Assembly (NCBI GenBank): GCA_946811185.2
Contig: OX328104.1
Coordinates: 12,101,918-12,165,917 of the forward strand
Direction of reading: 5' to 3'
Length of the DNA: 64,000 nucleotides
DNA from: Hippopus hippopus
Lineage: Eukaryota; Mollusca; Bivalvia; Cardiida; Cardiidae
Positions 10,216 to 21,520 of this stretch are shown here, one piece after another. Under the pieces are notes generated by a model. It saw nothing but the letters and a program-made list of their open reading frames with translations, ran no database searches and was not told where the DNA came from. The stretch's first letter is position 1. Each line of letters opens with the position of its first letter. Position numbers and translations under genes: made by a program.

Positions 10216-11429
10216 TTGACTTGTCTGTCACAGGCATCGGCTTTGTTGTTTTATTGTCTAACCGCAATCCTATAAAAAATGATATAGCTGAATATAGGAC
10301 AGAATAAAGTATTGTAAAATTTATTTGACGTAATGCCATGAATAATGATATATGTACGAAATGTTTAATCCATTTCTATACAGGCTATTTTAGACCGATC
10401 AAAAAATTACAAATTAGACGAAGGACACTACATATACGGGAAATGAAATTTCATGTATTTGTATGATCTTTTCTGTAGACAGTGTTACGTAGTAAATTAA
10501 CATTCGTTGATGCATAACTCGTTGTAGCAGATAGTATGCTCTTAGAATAACTACAAAACAAGAAGAATGCTCTTAGAATAACCACATAACAAGAAAGATC
10601 TTTTATGAAATGATAGACGGTGTACAGGACACTGGAATATGAATATATAAACTCTTTTGAGGTTCAATATGAAGTGAGATAATGAAAAGTAACTTCGCCA
10701 GAAATTTTCTCTATGTCCTCGTTGTTTTGCATATGACTGAGAAATAAAATTTTCAATTAAATATAATTTTCCAGACGTGTATTAATCCAAACCGTCGTTG
10801 AAAAAAGAAGAAGTTGCTGCTAAAAACGATGTGTTGAAAATACATGTAGACTGCACGGTTATTCGTTACACGTATATCCCAACATTTAAAAATATTAAAT
10901 TGCCAATAATTATCCCCTTTCATTTCTATGAGTAATGGTTTGAATAAGCGCCAAAAGGTATCGATTAGCGGTAGCAACACGTGTATTTGTGACCTAAGTA
11001 AATCCATATATAAGCCTGAAAGTAATCGAAGAATAAATGTGTCCCCATTTTTGACCAACCGCTAATTACTATCTATGCATTCGAGGATATCTATACCAAA
11101 AAGTAGCCCAAAAACCAGGTTATAAAGCTACGCCGAATAAAAATAACAATACTATAATGATGATTTATGGCGACTTGTTCTTTCACTGTGACCATGACCT
11201 TTGACCTACAAATCTAGAGGGATCATTTCCTTGTGTCCTTCACACTGTTTAAAGAACTTGTGTCAAACAAGTGTGTACTTAACTCCTGGTGAGGGTAGAT
11301 ATACCGACCGACAGAATGGACGACCGACCGCTATACCGATCAACCTGTAAACGAGACAGGTCCCGTTTACCTTTTATCAAACCATTCCAAGTTTAAATGA
11401 TTCTGAGGAAGGAAAAACTTTGAATACAT
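10216..11429. other. unassigned sequence
   Basis: No gene recognised. TGACCATGACCTTTGACC near 11189 and GACCGACAGAATGGACGACC near 11308 suggest an old interspersed repeat. Confidence 0.4.
10536..10597 (+). repeat. two-copy direct repeat, about 31 bp
   Basis: ATGCTCTTAGAATAACTACA and ATGCTCTTAGAATAACCACA each precede AACAAGA. Confidence 0.9.
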
Positions 11430-11786
11430 AGAGTTTATTTCATCAGCTTGTGGTTAATATGGGGAAATATTTGCCGAAAAAGGGAAAGGTATGTGAAAAT
11501 AACGAGTGCCGTAAGGCACGAGTTATTTTCGCGGACCTTTCCCTTTTGAGGCAAATATTTCCCCATATTAACCACAAGCTGATGAAATAAATTATATATT
11601 ATATTTCCTCTGATTATTTTGTCAACGAATGCCACTTTTAAAACTTAAAAACTTAAAAAGGTAGTTCCAGATTTTCGGCAGGAGGAAAATATTCACTGTG
11701 ACGGGGAAATAATTCCCCCCAGCTTAAATTACGACATTTCTTTACCCATAACATTTCTAAAAATAGACACATGAAATATAATATTT
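11430..11786 (+). mobile_element. family H hairpin element, copy 1
   Basis: A hairpin with arms of about 75 bp spans 11431-11592: GTTTATTTCATCAGCTTGTG on the left, CACAAGCTGATGAAATAAAT on the right, with a GAGTGCCGTAAGGCACGAG tip. A non-palindromic tail runs to about 11786 (CAACGAATGCCACTTTTAAA, then ACACATGAAATATAAT). The same 360 bp occurs in reverse complement at 51836-52195, nearly identical. There is no coding capacity. Confidence 0.9.
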
Positions 11787-11805
11787 TGTGTTAATAGGTG
11801 AAAAT

Positions 11806-11956
11806 AATGGTAACAAGCAATTTAACGTTTTCCCAGAATATTTCCTAATTTTTCTAATCTAAAAGACAAATCTAATCACTTGAGCCATAAACAATTTGTC
11901 GGCTGCAGATACCATCAGTTTTGACAAGTCAAAAGTTTGTCGTCTAATAGAGTTAA
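11806..11956 (+). mobile_element. family C element, right half
   Basis: CTAATCACTTGAGCCATAAA, AATTTGTCGGCTGCAGATAC and a terminal GAGTTAA are present; the left half and palindrome are lost. Confidence 0.65.
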
Positions 11957-12461
11957 CCGCCATTTTTTAGAGCGGAGAGTTTTACAGTACTTCAACTCAG
12001 ATCCGAATATTTCAATATGAAACAAATTATGGAAACGATATCTCTTTCTTATCATAGCATCATACACAAGCTAGTTTAGCTAATAGTATTTCAAACATTT
12101 GTCTAATTTAAAATGTTTGCCCTTTAAAGAATTAAGGGTTTTCGGAGGCATGACTTAAATGTCGTGTTACTGTCAACTAAATTACGGAATTCAAGTTTAT
12201 ATATAAAGGCAGAAATCAACCATTTTTTTAGTAGCAGGCACACCTTACGCAGCCTTAATCTAAACGGTCCGCATAGGTCAAGAAGATTATAAAGAAATTG
12301 CAGTTTGATTCTGAATCTGGGTCGTCGGTTTATTTTTGTGAGATACTTTGACAACAAAACAAAAAACATTGAAGTCGAAATATCTTGGTCTCTTTGACAG
12401 ACATAAATTATCTATTTCATCCATTTGGCATTCAAAAGGTTACAGTTTTCGTCGCCAGTGA

Positions 12462-12669
12462 ACCCTTAACCAGAGAGTATCGTGTTTTCACGATCCTGAG
12501 GAAAGCTGCTATTGGAATAAAATTAATGTTGTAAAGGGAGAAGATGCTGAAAACCAGCATTTTCTCCTATTCTAAGCGACCCAATACAATTAATATCTCA
12601 GACGCATTTACTTTGTTGTCTGTAAATGCATTCACTAGGGAAAATGCAAGAAGTCTGCCGTCTGGTTAA
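12462..12669 (+). mobile_element. family C element
   Basis: Starts CCCTTAACCAGAG, holds GATGCTGAAAACCAGCAT at the centre and ends GTCTGGTTAAG. It shares its terminal TTAA with the next element. Confidence 0.75.
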
Positions 12670-12889
12670 GTCTTTATCAAATAAAAAAATTTAAGATTCT
12701 TCCATATTCAAAGCATTTGCAAACGATAAATCAGAATTAAGTTATTGGATTTCTCTGTGAGAAGGAAGAAAACATTTTGGGAAAAGGAGAAAATGCTGGT
12801 CACCAGCATTTTCTCCTTTTCCCACATATTTTCAAAGGACTTCTCCGTCATGGTCGATAAAACTCGGGATTGTCTAGTAAGGGGTTAAG
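12666..12889 (-). mobile_element. family C element, abutting the previous one
   Basis: The palindrome at 12780-12826 (GGGAAAAGGAGAAAATGCTG and its complement around GTCACC) is almost perfect. It ends GTAAGGGGTTAA. Confidence 0.8.
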
Positions 12890-13096
12890 AGTTGATTAAA
12901 TTCTTCTTTTTTTCTACGGCAAAAATACATTTTCACCGGAAACGATTCAACTGCAAGTTTTGCTAATGATTTGAAAGAGAAAAATAACGTGGCAAACGAT
13001 GTGGATTTAACGTCAAACAGAATGCTTGTGTATAGTCTGAAATTAATCTACTCTGTTCGAAAAGAAATCGTTAACGTCGCCATTGAAAATGACGAT

Positions 13097-13339
13097 AAAG
13101 GATAAACTCTTCAATACACGAGAAATTTTTAGACATTTTTTTTTTTTTCCATTTGAAAGCCTATTCGGAGAAAATCTAAATGTGGCTCATATTATGGGAT
13201 TTCTGACATGAAAGGGAAGAAAACTATGCATGAAAATTAGAAAATGTACGCACCATGTCTCCTTTTTCAAAAATCTTTTCCGAACCCGTCTTCCTCAAGT
13301 TTGTTAAAACTCGGGCAATATTTTTTTACAGGGTTAAGT
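13097..13339 (-). mobile_element. family C element, diverged
   Basis: GAAAGGGAAGAAAACTATGC, a decayed palindrome, CCTCAAGTTTGTTAAAACTC and terminal CAGGGTTAA are in family order. Confidence 0.55.
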
Positions 13340-13492
13340 AGTTTATACGATTATCAAATTTTCAGTTTTTCAAAAGGTATGACATTAAATACCGTGTTTT
13401 ACGCATAAATGTTTATTTGTGGCAAAATTATTCTATATTACTGTCATTACACGTATATAACTCTGTCACTGCAAACGTCAGCTTAAATCATT

Positions 13493-13561
13493 TTTGCGAA
13501 CTGTATAGATCAAGATCAGACTGCACAGAAGATCAAGTTTGATCTTTGATCCACGCCGTGC
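13493..13561. mobile_element. family E element, short copy
   Basis: CTGTATAGATCAAGATCAGA is followed by GTTTGATCTTTGATCCACGC around CTGCACAGAAGATC. Confidence 0.6.
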
Positions 13562-15193
13562 TCTACTAAATACTAAATTATGAAAAAGTTACCTTATATT
13601 ACGTTAAAAAAGTCTGCTTTATTTAGTTGGCAGAGAAAAAGTTAAAAGGTTTTGCGAAAGAGTATCTTGTACTCAGAAATTAGGGCAAGTGAACCACAAC
13701 TGATATGGAGTCTATTATCATACAAATTACAAGCACATCTTCTTTGCACTGTTCTTCAAATATAACCTTCAAACTTCTGTTTCTGCATGTGTAATATCTT
13801 CGTCGATCAGCTTTGCAAAAAGTTTTGTTCCTACATTTCCATGGCCTTTCAAAATTTCGACTTTCTCACGTTCAAGTCCGTTTACTCATGGTTTCCCATT
13901 GTTTTTATTTTGGAAGGACCGATGTGCGCCAACCTTGTTACGGCAAAAATAATGCATGCAGGCAACTGTAAAATTGTAATTGAATGTTAAAAAGGCTACA
14001 CAATTCGTGATCATTTTTGCGACTAAAAGGTAATTTTTTGTCGCTATGTGTGGAAATAGATACGCAGATTTATCTAAAAAGCGGCCAATTCCAGTGAATA
14101 AGATACACGATAAAAGTTCACGTCTGGCAAGATGGAAAAACACACATAAAACTATTCTAGCAGTTAAAAGGCTTTGGTTGTTAAAACACTGGATTGATTG
14201 ATAAAGGACTCTCATATATCTGATATTAAAATATAGCGTCTGCAAAGGGTATTATTCTGCCTTCCGCGGACTTCAGATTGCCTCATTTATAACCCTTTGA
14301 AAGAGTTTTAACGCAAAACGATTTTTTCTTTTGCAAAATAAGGATTGCAAAAATTACATGTCACGAACCTTTCATTAAAAGTGAGGAGGCAGAAATAGCC
14401 ATTAACTTATACTGGTGTGTATGAATTAACCAAATGAATATTATTAATTTACTCGTGTCTGTCTTTGACAGTCGACAATTGAAAACCCTGCACATAAACG
14501 CAGATCAGAAGCTGCAAAACATAGAATCAGTATTTTCCGTTGGGGCAAAATACTTTCATGAAGCATGAACATTTTGTATCTGTGATGAATAAGATCTGAT
14601 CTTCGTTGTACTAAACTGCGTAGATGTATGCAGATTATTTGGGATTGTATATACGCACATGCGATCCCTGCTTTACCCAAAGGTATGATCTAGTGTATAG
14701 TTAGGCAAATATTTACCCAAATCGTAAAGTTATGCAGTGTAAAGAAACTTGTTTTCAGACTTGGTGCTCGCTTATCTAAACTGCGTACTCAAATTTCGTG
14801 CGCACGCAGTGTAGTGAAAGACAGCCCTGATGCTTATAAAATAGCATACTAACTCATCAGATTCTTTGCTATTCAAACTGAAATGACTTATGCAAAAGAA
14901 GCGTGGTTCGAGATAATGATTTTGTAACCAGTGAGTCCATGTTCGACCCCTGTCGACGGCGCTCGTCAAGTTGGAGCGGCATTGTATAGCCTCCAGCACA
15001 GTAATACAATGCATCGTACATAAATAGGGAAGGTTTTGTTGTTATATAGCTTACAACCAATGAAAGCAGCATATAACACTGCCAGTCTAGCTTTGACTAC
15101 TTGGGATGTTATATATCAAAAGCGAGGTAAGAAATGACACACGGATAAATGATGTGTATGAATTGACTAGAACCTGTAGCAGTTTGTTATATA
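13562..15193. other. unassigned sequence
   Basis: No domain-like frame. TCCATGTTCGACCCCTGTCG near 14937 resembles a Pol III B box, hinting at an old SINE. Confidence 0.35.
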
Positions 15194-15415
15194 TTTACCC
15201 TTTACCAAACAAAACGAGTTTTACCCACCCCGACAAAGAAGTGTTTTGAAATGAAAAGGGTAAAAAGAGAACAATTTGGTAACAAGCATTTTCTCCTTTT
15301 TCCGGTAATTTTATACCCTTTCAAAGACAAATGCTATAATTTGAGCCACATTTAATTTGTCGTCAGGAAAAGCTTTCAAAATGGACAAAGATAAAAATTT
15401 GTTGTCTGGAAAAAT
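15194..15415 (+). mobile_element. family C element
   Basis: TTTACCCTTTACCAAACAAA, AAAGAAGTGTTTTG, GGTAACAAGCATTTTCTCCT, TCAAAGACAAATGC and TTTAATTTGTCGTC are in family order. Confidence 0.8.
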
Positions 15416-15550
15416 GTAAATGTCTGTTTTCTGTAGCAGTTGACATTAACAAACACAGAAGACTTAGAACAGGCGCCACTCTGGGCCCCCAGTGTTTGCC
15501 ACTGGAGACTTTTGCCTGCATCATAAACTATATGAACCATAAACTACCTA

Positions 15551-15766
15551 GGGAAAGGGGGCTTAATGCATCTGCAAAACGTATCTACCCATGTCCGCAC
15601 ATTCTGAAGGTACATTTTCTTCAAGTCAAAGGACCGGTGCACCGCATGATTCAGTCGGTTGTTATACAAAAAATGATTTTATGGATCCATAATCCTGTGA
15701 TGACTTGCATGGTATATTGCACCATGGAGATGCATTAAACCCCCTTTTGTCAGAGCATGGCTCATT
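15551..15766 (+). mobile_element. family B element lacking the GC hairpin
   Basis: GGAAAGGGGGCTTAATGCAT to CTTTTGTCAGAGCATGGCTC. The CAGCCTGCGCAG hairpin has been replaced by a short tract ending in CCGCACATTC. Confidence 0.8.
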
Positions 15767-16816
15767 TTTATTGGCACTACTAGAAAAGCTGATAGCTTTG
15801 TAATGGTACAAAGGCTCCGCGGATTTATACGGATTTTTTTTTAGACTGAAATGGTTCAACCAATAAATATGTTGGCTATTTTATACATAACGAGAACTGC
15901 TCTAAGTCACACAAAGGAAAACATTGACAAACAGGTAAAATATGCTTTTCTGCGATAGAATTTCCGCAAAACGACATGGGGAAGAGAGCTAATTCTACTT
16001 ATTAAAAGGAATAGCTTTTTCTCCAAAATGTTTCCTTATAGGAGTTTATTTAGCAGGGGTTGTGCAAGCTCATAATGGTTTTAAAAAGAAACAAAAACCA
16101 AAATGATAACTGAAAGTACTTGCCTCCTTTGGTGTTGTTCAGAGGACGTTGTGCTTGAATAGTTATCCAGAATGTCCTTGTGTTCTGTCGTCTGAATAAT
16201 GTCACTTCACAAACATTGTCAAATGAACACACGCCAGAGGCGAATGGAATGGAAATTAGTTTTTTTTTTTTCCAGGTTTTTAACACTGTCACACAAACGA
16301 TAGAAAACAAAAACTTATGTAATACGAAGAGCCAGTTCGAAAATTATTATACCATGTCCGTCCGATGTTGAACGGCATTTTAAGAAGAATTTCTGTTAAA
16401 TGACGGTGGCCAATGCACCTATTCATACATTCTTAGGTTTATTTACCAGTAACACCCAAAAAGCTCTTTTAAATTGCAGTGCCACTAGCTGCTCTGCCAG
16501 TCTGATCTTGATCTACTCTATCGAAAAAAAAAGGAGAAAAAAAAAAAAAAAACTGCAGCAGACTAAAGGTTACGACGTCAGACTTCGATCCATTTGCAAT
16601 GGCCGATCTGATTATCTCGAAGCGTCACTTCAGCCTAAGACAGGTGAAACGCGAGAAAGACATGATTAAGTGAACTCTCACTGTGATATATTTGAAGTAA
16701 AGTTGAAATGGGCAATAACCCGCATCCAAACAACAAAACAGATTTATCGAGATAGTACTGCACATCTAAACATTTTCATTACCACTAACAGTTGTCTACG
16801 TATTTGATTGCCTCTC

Positions 16817-16848
<32 letters not shown>

Positions 16849-17152
16849 TTTCTATTTGCTTGTTTCTGATCTTGACTGTTTCTATTGGGTGGAGAATTAT
16901 GTATACAAATAGACAACGAGCACCTGTATGTTCAATATCATAATGCACAAAACATGCAGCATAGTCTTGGAAGTAAGCAAAATCCACTTATAGCGCAATG
17001 GTGTCGAATTTGTTGAAAAGCTACAAATCAACTAGCACACCATAATGTATAAATCTGAAAGAAAATAAACCCGGTCATAATTCAAAACGCGACAATGGTG
17101 GGAAAACCACATATTTTACATCACAAAATATCGTTATATTTCCGTGAATGGG
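15767..17152. other. unassigned sequence with simple repeats
   Basis: A poly-T run lies at about 16259-16272 and a poly-A region at about 16525-16551. GTCTGATCTTGATCTACTCT near 16499 is a lone family E-like arm. Confidence 0.4.
16810..16850 (+). repeat. (TC)n and poly-T tract
   Basis: CTCTCTCTCTCTCTCTTTCT followed by a run of T. Confidence 0.95.
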
Positions 17153-17382
17153 AGTAACCCTTACAACTAAGTCCTGGGTTTTAACAACCCTGATAAAGAA
17201 GGCTTTTGAAAACATTGTGTGAAAAGAAGAAACTGCTGGTAACCAGCAGTTTCTTCTTTTCCCACAATGTTTTCTATCCTTTCAAAGACAATTTCCACCA
17301 TTGAGCAACGTTGAATTTGTCGTCTGCAGATGATATCAATATGGGCAACCCTAAAATTTTCTCGTCTGGTATATACAGTTAA
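17153..17382 (+). mobile_element. family C element
   Basis: The palindrome at about 17206-17272 reads GAAACTGCTGGTAACCAGCA at its centre (CAGTTTCTTC arms rather than the usual CATTTTCTCC). It ends at TTAA 17379-17382. Confidence 0.85.
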
Positions 17383-17602
17383 CTCTTTACCTAACAAACC
17401 CATGTTTAAAAGATCCTAATTTCGAGGCCTTTTTGAAAGCATTTCGGTAAAAGAGAAAATTCTGGTGCCCAGCATTTTCAACTTTTTTTCACAATATTTT
17501 CTACTCCCATCAAAGACAAATCCCATCATTTCAGCTATTTGTCGTCTGCAAATACTTTCAATTTGGACTCGTTTGAGGTTTTGTCGTTTGGTAAAGAGTT
17601 AA
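17379..17602 (+). mobile_element. family C element in tandem with the previous one
   Basis: TTAACTCTTTACCTAACAAA to GTCGTTTGGTAAAGAGTTAA. The left TTAA is the same four bases that end the preceding copy. Confidence 0.85.
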
Positions 17603-18103
17603 CTCTTTCCGAGACGACATATCCTGGACTAATTTCTAAAGAAACATTTATAGAGGACATATCAAATGTAACTCAAGGGATCGGGTTCGTACCGTACTCG
17701 AGAGTATGATAAGAACCATTAAGAAAAACAGAGAAGGCTTCTTCAAAGCGTTTTCTAATTTTCCTGACGATATATTTAGAAGCATTCTTTCTTAGGTAAG
17801 TAAAAAAAACAAGAACAGTTTGATAAAGGGCATAGAGGTGTCATTGTAACTTTTTTCAGTCACAGTCGGTGATGAAAGCTGTATTTTAGCATACAAATGT
17901 CGGTTATTCATGCTACGTAGATCTTCTTGTTCGTACATCTATTTCCTGGTCTTGACAAACTATTATACCGCTTGAACGCTAGTCAACATGATATCACATG
18001 TAAACGACCTTATTTGGCTCCCATAGTGGAAGACGTTTGAAGCATTATAGCAAAAGGAGGAATAGCTCGCTGCAAATAATTTCTCCCTTACGCTAAAATA
18101 ATC

Positions 18104-18320
18104 AGCCCTTTACCACATGACACAATTTTAGATAGGTGCAAAATAAAAGCATTTGCACGTGACATAGTGATGTGACATGACTGATAGAATATGTGAAAGG
18201 TTAAAGAACATTGTGGGAAAGTAGAACACGCTGGTTACCACTACTACTTTTCCCACAATTTTTTCCGAAGCTTCTATTCTCAGGGTTGTCATAACTCGGG
18301 ATTGTGTGATAGAGGGTTAA
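18104..18320 (-). mobile_element. family C element
   Basis: CCCTTTACCACATGACACAA to GTGTGATAGAGGGTTAA. Confidence 0.8.
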
Positions 18321-18337
18321 ACGAGTATTCATGTATT

Positions 18338-18555
18338 AACACTGAATCAAACAATCCTATGTGCAATCATCTTTTTAACACATTATAGGAAATAGAAAGG
18401 AGTGTGTAACACCAGCATTTTCTACTTTTCCAACCATGTTTTATGTTCCTTAAAAGACAAAACTCATCTGAGCGACATTTAATTTGTCGTGTGCATATAC
18501 ATGAACTTTGAATTGGAACAAGTCTAAATTTTTGTCATGTGGTAAAGTGTTTGAC
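18338..18555 (+). mobile_element. family C element, diverged
   Basis: TTAACACTGAATCAAACAAT, CACCAGCATTTTCTACTTTT, TTTAATTTGTCGTGTGC and TCATGTGGTAAAGTG. Confidence 0.7.
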
Positions 18556-18611
18556 CTCTATCTGTAATGAATATCCATAATTTATAAGTTGTTATGAAAG
18601 TCCATAGCAGG

Positions 18612-18848
18612 GTTCCTGTATGGCTTAGTGGTAAAGTTTTGGACTTCTTGAAGCTTCTGGCCTCACCAGAAGCATTAGGCTTTTCATAGAATTGTCCTTG
18701 GACATGACACTTCTGAGCCCTAGCCTTGTGATGGTGAAACCCAGGAAATACATGAATACATACATGTACGTGGGCTGTCGCAGTTATTAAACTGAAATAA
18801 TGTTATAAGTAGTGTGAAACTCTCTTCAATCAATCAATCAATCAATCC
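18612..18848 (+). mobile_element. tRNA-like SINE with (CAAT)n tail
   Basis: CCTGTATGGCTTAGTGGTAA contains a Pol III A-box-like motif. The body CTGGCCTCACCAGAAGCATT, TTGTCCTTGGACATGACACT and AGGAAATACATGAATACATA ends in TTCAATCAATCAATCAATCA. Confidence 0.7.
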
Positions 18849-19021
18849 GGATTCTAGCCTCACCAGAAGCATTAGGCTTTTCATAGAATTGTCCTTGGAC
18901 ATGACACTTCAGAGCACTAGCCTTGTAATGGTGAAATCTAGGAAATACATGAATACATACATGTAATTGAGCTGTCGCAGTTATTAAAGTGAAAGAATGG
19001 TATGAGTAGCGTAAAACTCTC

Positions 19022-19059
<38 letters not shown>

Positions 19060-19062
19060 TAA
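18849..19062 (+). mobile_element. second SINE body in tandem, with longer (ATCA)n tail
   Basis: From TCTAGCCTCACCAGAAGCAT onward this repeats the previous element at about 93% by eye, but without the tRNA-like head, and ends in an (AATC)n tract from 19026 to about 19060. Confidence 0.75.
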
Positions 19063-19286
19063 TTTTCTCTCCTAGGATATTGTTAAGGTCTCATAGGTTA
19101 TTTTAAGGTAATAACTTGTCTACTTGATTGGTGTTTTACGACTCTTACAACGCTGGCAACACTTTGCCAGTTATATCACGGCGAAAGTTCACAACCATAT
19201 TTGTGAGTTTTCTGAGACTAGTACTAGGCTGAGACTCAGCAGAGCTGTGCGCGAGAAAACAACCACGTGACAGGTGCGGCAAGCCG

Positions 19287-19478
19287 GTATTGGGCCCGTA
19301 TTAGGAAACATGTCTAAATATTCTTATACGGATCTAGATAGTAAGATAAGTTTTGATCGGCTTAATCTTTTAGTTTAGCCATTTAGAAAGAGAGTTAATT
19401 TGAAATTTATAAAATTCTAAAGTATTAGAATTAGAGAGCTATTAAGAATTCGGACAGCGGATACAACCTCTGGTTACA
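19287..19478. mobile_element. family D element, degenerate
   Basis: GGGCCCGTATTAGGAAACAT, TTAGTTTAGCCATTTAGAAA and AGCTATTAAGAATTCGG are weak but ordered matches. Confidence 0.45.
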
Positions 19479-19598
19479 AATCTAAAGAGTTTACCAAAGC
19501 AAACTTTATGCAGTCTGGTCTGAGACACTCTCTGTAAAAGGAACAAAAAATTTCCATGATGAAGAACGTGTTTTATGAATGGAACGCTGACATATAAA

Positions 19599-19854
19599 TG
19601 AGCCGTGCTCTGTGAAAAGGGGCCCTAATGCATCTACGTGATGCATTATACCAATGAAGCCATCATTTAATTATGGACCCATAATAGCCTTTTTTTTAAA
19701 CAACCGACTTAATATTGAGGTAGACTGGTCCTTTGACATACAGAAAATTAACCAATAGCGGAAAATTTCGGCGCAGGTCAGCCTGCGCAGGCTGATCAGG
19801 GTCAATACTTTTCGGAAATGCATAAAGCCCCCTTTTCATAGAGCATGGCTCAAA
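19599..19854 (-). mobile_element. family B element
   Basis: GAGCCGTGCTCTGTGAAAAG to CCTTTTCATAGAGCATGGCT, hairpin CAGCCTGCGCAGGCTG at the right. Confidence 0.9.
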
Positions 19855-19868
19855 TAAGTTCATGTTAT

Positions 19869-19888
19869 TGTGTGTGTGTGTGTGTGTG
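19869..19888 (+). repeat. (TG)n microsatellite
   Basis: About nine TG units. Confidence 0.95.
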
Positions 19889-20010
19889 GTAAATATGCTG
19901 ATCTTCAGCCATCATCTATTGCATTTGCAATAAAGTAGTATGTCGGTGAATCATTACGATGCACAACGTGTTTTATGCTATCTGTAAACCAAGAAATCAG
20001 TTGTATTGAT

Positions 20011-20288
20011 TATATGGTTTTTAACGCCGTCTTCAATATTAAATCAATAATATCGCGGCGGCCAGTGCACTTATCCGTGCTTTCCTGGAGTTTCTTTTAC
20101 CAGTACTCTACACAATATACTTTCCCACATAACTATCGTCGAAACAATGGTCAGCGGTGAGAGAGGAACGAATCCTGTTGCAATGCCTATCATCAATCCT
20201 CAGAAAGAAATTGGTCCAGCCGGGTATCGAAGAAGCGACCTCGTGTTCTCAAGTCCTGTACGCTATCGACTAAGCTACCGGGGCTCGG
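20011..20288 (-). mobile_element. tRNA-derived SINE, copy 2 (full head)
   Basis: On the minus strand it begins GAGCCCCGGTAGCTTAGTCG with a good A box (TAGCTTAGTCGATAGCG) and continues through GCGTACAGGACTTGAG to the B box region GTCGCTTCTTCGATACCCGG. The body includes GGTAAAAGAAACTCCAGGAA and CACTGGCCGCCGCG; the tail is AAGACGGCGTTAAAAACCAT. The head-body-tail layout and the match to 4095-4342 define the family. Confidence 0.85.
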
Positions 20289-20417
20289 CACCAACAAATC
20301 AAGAAACCATGCTTCTTCCTGTTTCTTCCAAATAATCGAATTAGTTCAAATTATTAGTAGTAAGAAAACTTGAAGTTTTTAGTATATCTAAGTATTATCG
20401 AGTAGGATAAAGAAACG

Positions 20418-20681
20418 AGCCATGCTTTGTGAAAAGGGGGCTTAATGCATCTGCGAAAAGTATCGACCCAGGTCAGCCTGCGCAGTCTGCGCAGGCTGAC
20501 CTGGGCCGAAACATTTTGCTATTGGTCAATTTTCAGCATGTCGACGGATTAGTCTAAATCATGTCTCAGTCGTTTGTTAGACAAAATGGATTGTACGGTT
20601 CCATAATCATGTGATGACTTGCATGGTATCATGGATCACGGGGATGTTTGAAGCCCCCCTTCTGCCAGAGTGTGGCTCAAA
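20418..20681 (+). mobile_element. family B element, well-preserved copy (family description)
   Basis: Ends GAGCCATGCTTTGTGAAAAG and CTGCCAGAGTGTGGCTC are inverted repeats continued by GGGGGCTTAATGCATC. About 50 bp in lies a long GC hairpin whose left arm, ending in CAGCCTGCGCAG (20473-20484), pairs with CTGCGCAGGCTG (20488-20499); the arms extend with CCCAGGT and ACCTGGG. The rest (TGGTCAATTTTCAGCATG, TCAGTCGTTTGTTAGACAAA, CATGTGATGACTTGCATGG) is conserved single-copy sequence between family members. It has no coding capacity and is MITE-like. In this list '+' means the hairpin lies near the left end. Confidence 0.92.
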
Positions 20682-20727
20682 TATAAATTGTAGGAGATAG
20701 AAAGAAGCATGGGTGTGGGATAAAGAC

Positions 20728-20731
<4 letters not shown>

Positions 20732-20775
<44 letters not shown>

Positions 20776-20891
20776 AAGGAGACAAAGACGAAAAGGAAGA
20801 CAGCGGCAGAAAGCGGAACGGAGTGGAATACACAAAAGATACGGGGAAGGAGAGGGCGAATGGAGAGAGAAAGAGAGAGAGGGGGAGAAAA

Positions 20892-20939
<48 letters not shown>

Positions 20940-21076
20940 GGAGGGAAAGAGAGAAACAGTGACTGACAGAGATAAAAAGACAGAGAGAGAGAGAAAGAGA
21001 CAGAAACAGTGACAGAGAGATAGAGAGACAGAGAGGGAAAAGGAGGGGAGGGAGAGAGCGAGAGAGAGAGAGAGCA
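20732..21076 (+). repeat. (GA)n-rich low-complexity tract
   Basis: Long (GA)n runs at 20732-20770 and 20894-20937 lie within purine-only sequence. The long minus-strand frame here is only Leu-Ser repeats. Confidence 0.97.
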
Positions 21077-21269
21077 AAGAAGAAATCATCTAAACATCAC
21101 AGGCACACTACATTGTTGCTTTTTTCCCCTGCTTACTATTGATAAATACGTATTCACTGATGGATAATTGCTTGATTGATGACCCTTTCTGTCAAAAATC
21201 GCGAAAAGGAAAAACGATTTTTATTGTTAGAAATTTTACATATAATCAGGTTTAAGAGATGAAAACTAG

Positions 21270-21415
21270 AGCTGTCACTGAATGTGACTTAATACCCGCG
21301 CCAGCGCTTTGATTTTGTACACAGACGAACACACGGAAACACGGACGGACACATGGACAGACAGGCTGATTCCAGTATACCCCCGAAAACATTCGTTTTG
21401 CGGGGGTATAACAAC
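21270..21415 (+). repeat. interspersed repeat with terminal hairpin
   Basis: A purine-rich ACGGACGGACACATGGACAG tract precedes the hairpin ATACCCCCGAAAAC / GTTTTGCGGGGGTAT (about 21377-21410). A similar GACC/GACGG layout occurs near 11190-11340. Confidence 0.5.
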
Positions 21416-21461
21416 CTATCAAATTAGTAATAATAATGATACTACTACTACTACTAAAGGC

Positions 21462-21469
<8 letters not shown>

Positions 21470-21510
<41 letters not shown>

Positions 21511-21520
21511 TCTCTCTTAC
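21470..21520 (+). repeat. (TC)n microsatellite
   Basis: Two (TC)n runs separated by TATC. Confidence 0.97.

Noticed and set aside
11435..11635. 66-codon frame present at two loci (also 51986-52186) with near-identical protein
   Set aside because: It lies in the family H hairpin, and the two arms encode each other's complement. Conservation is that of the DNA element.
13886..14245. 119-codon minus-strand frame
   Set aside because: Composition is random-looking, with no motif, no splice support and no conservation clue.
20607..21089. 160-codon minus-strand frame, the longest in the window
   Set aside because: It is the (GA)n tract read as Leu-Ser repeats.
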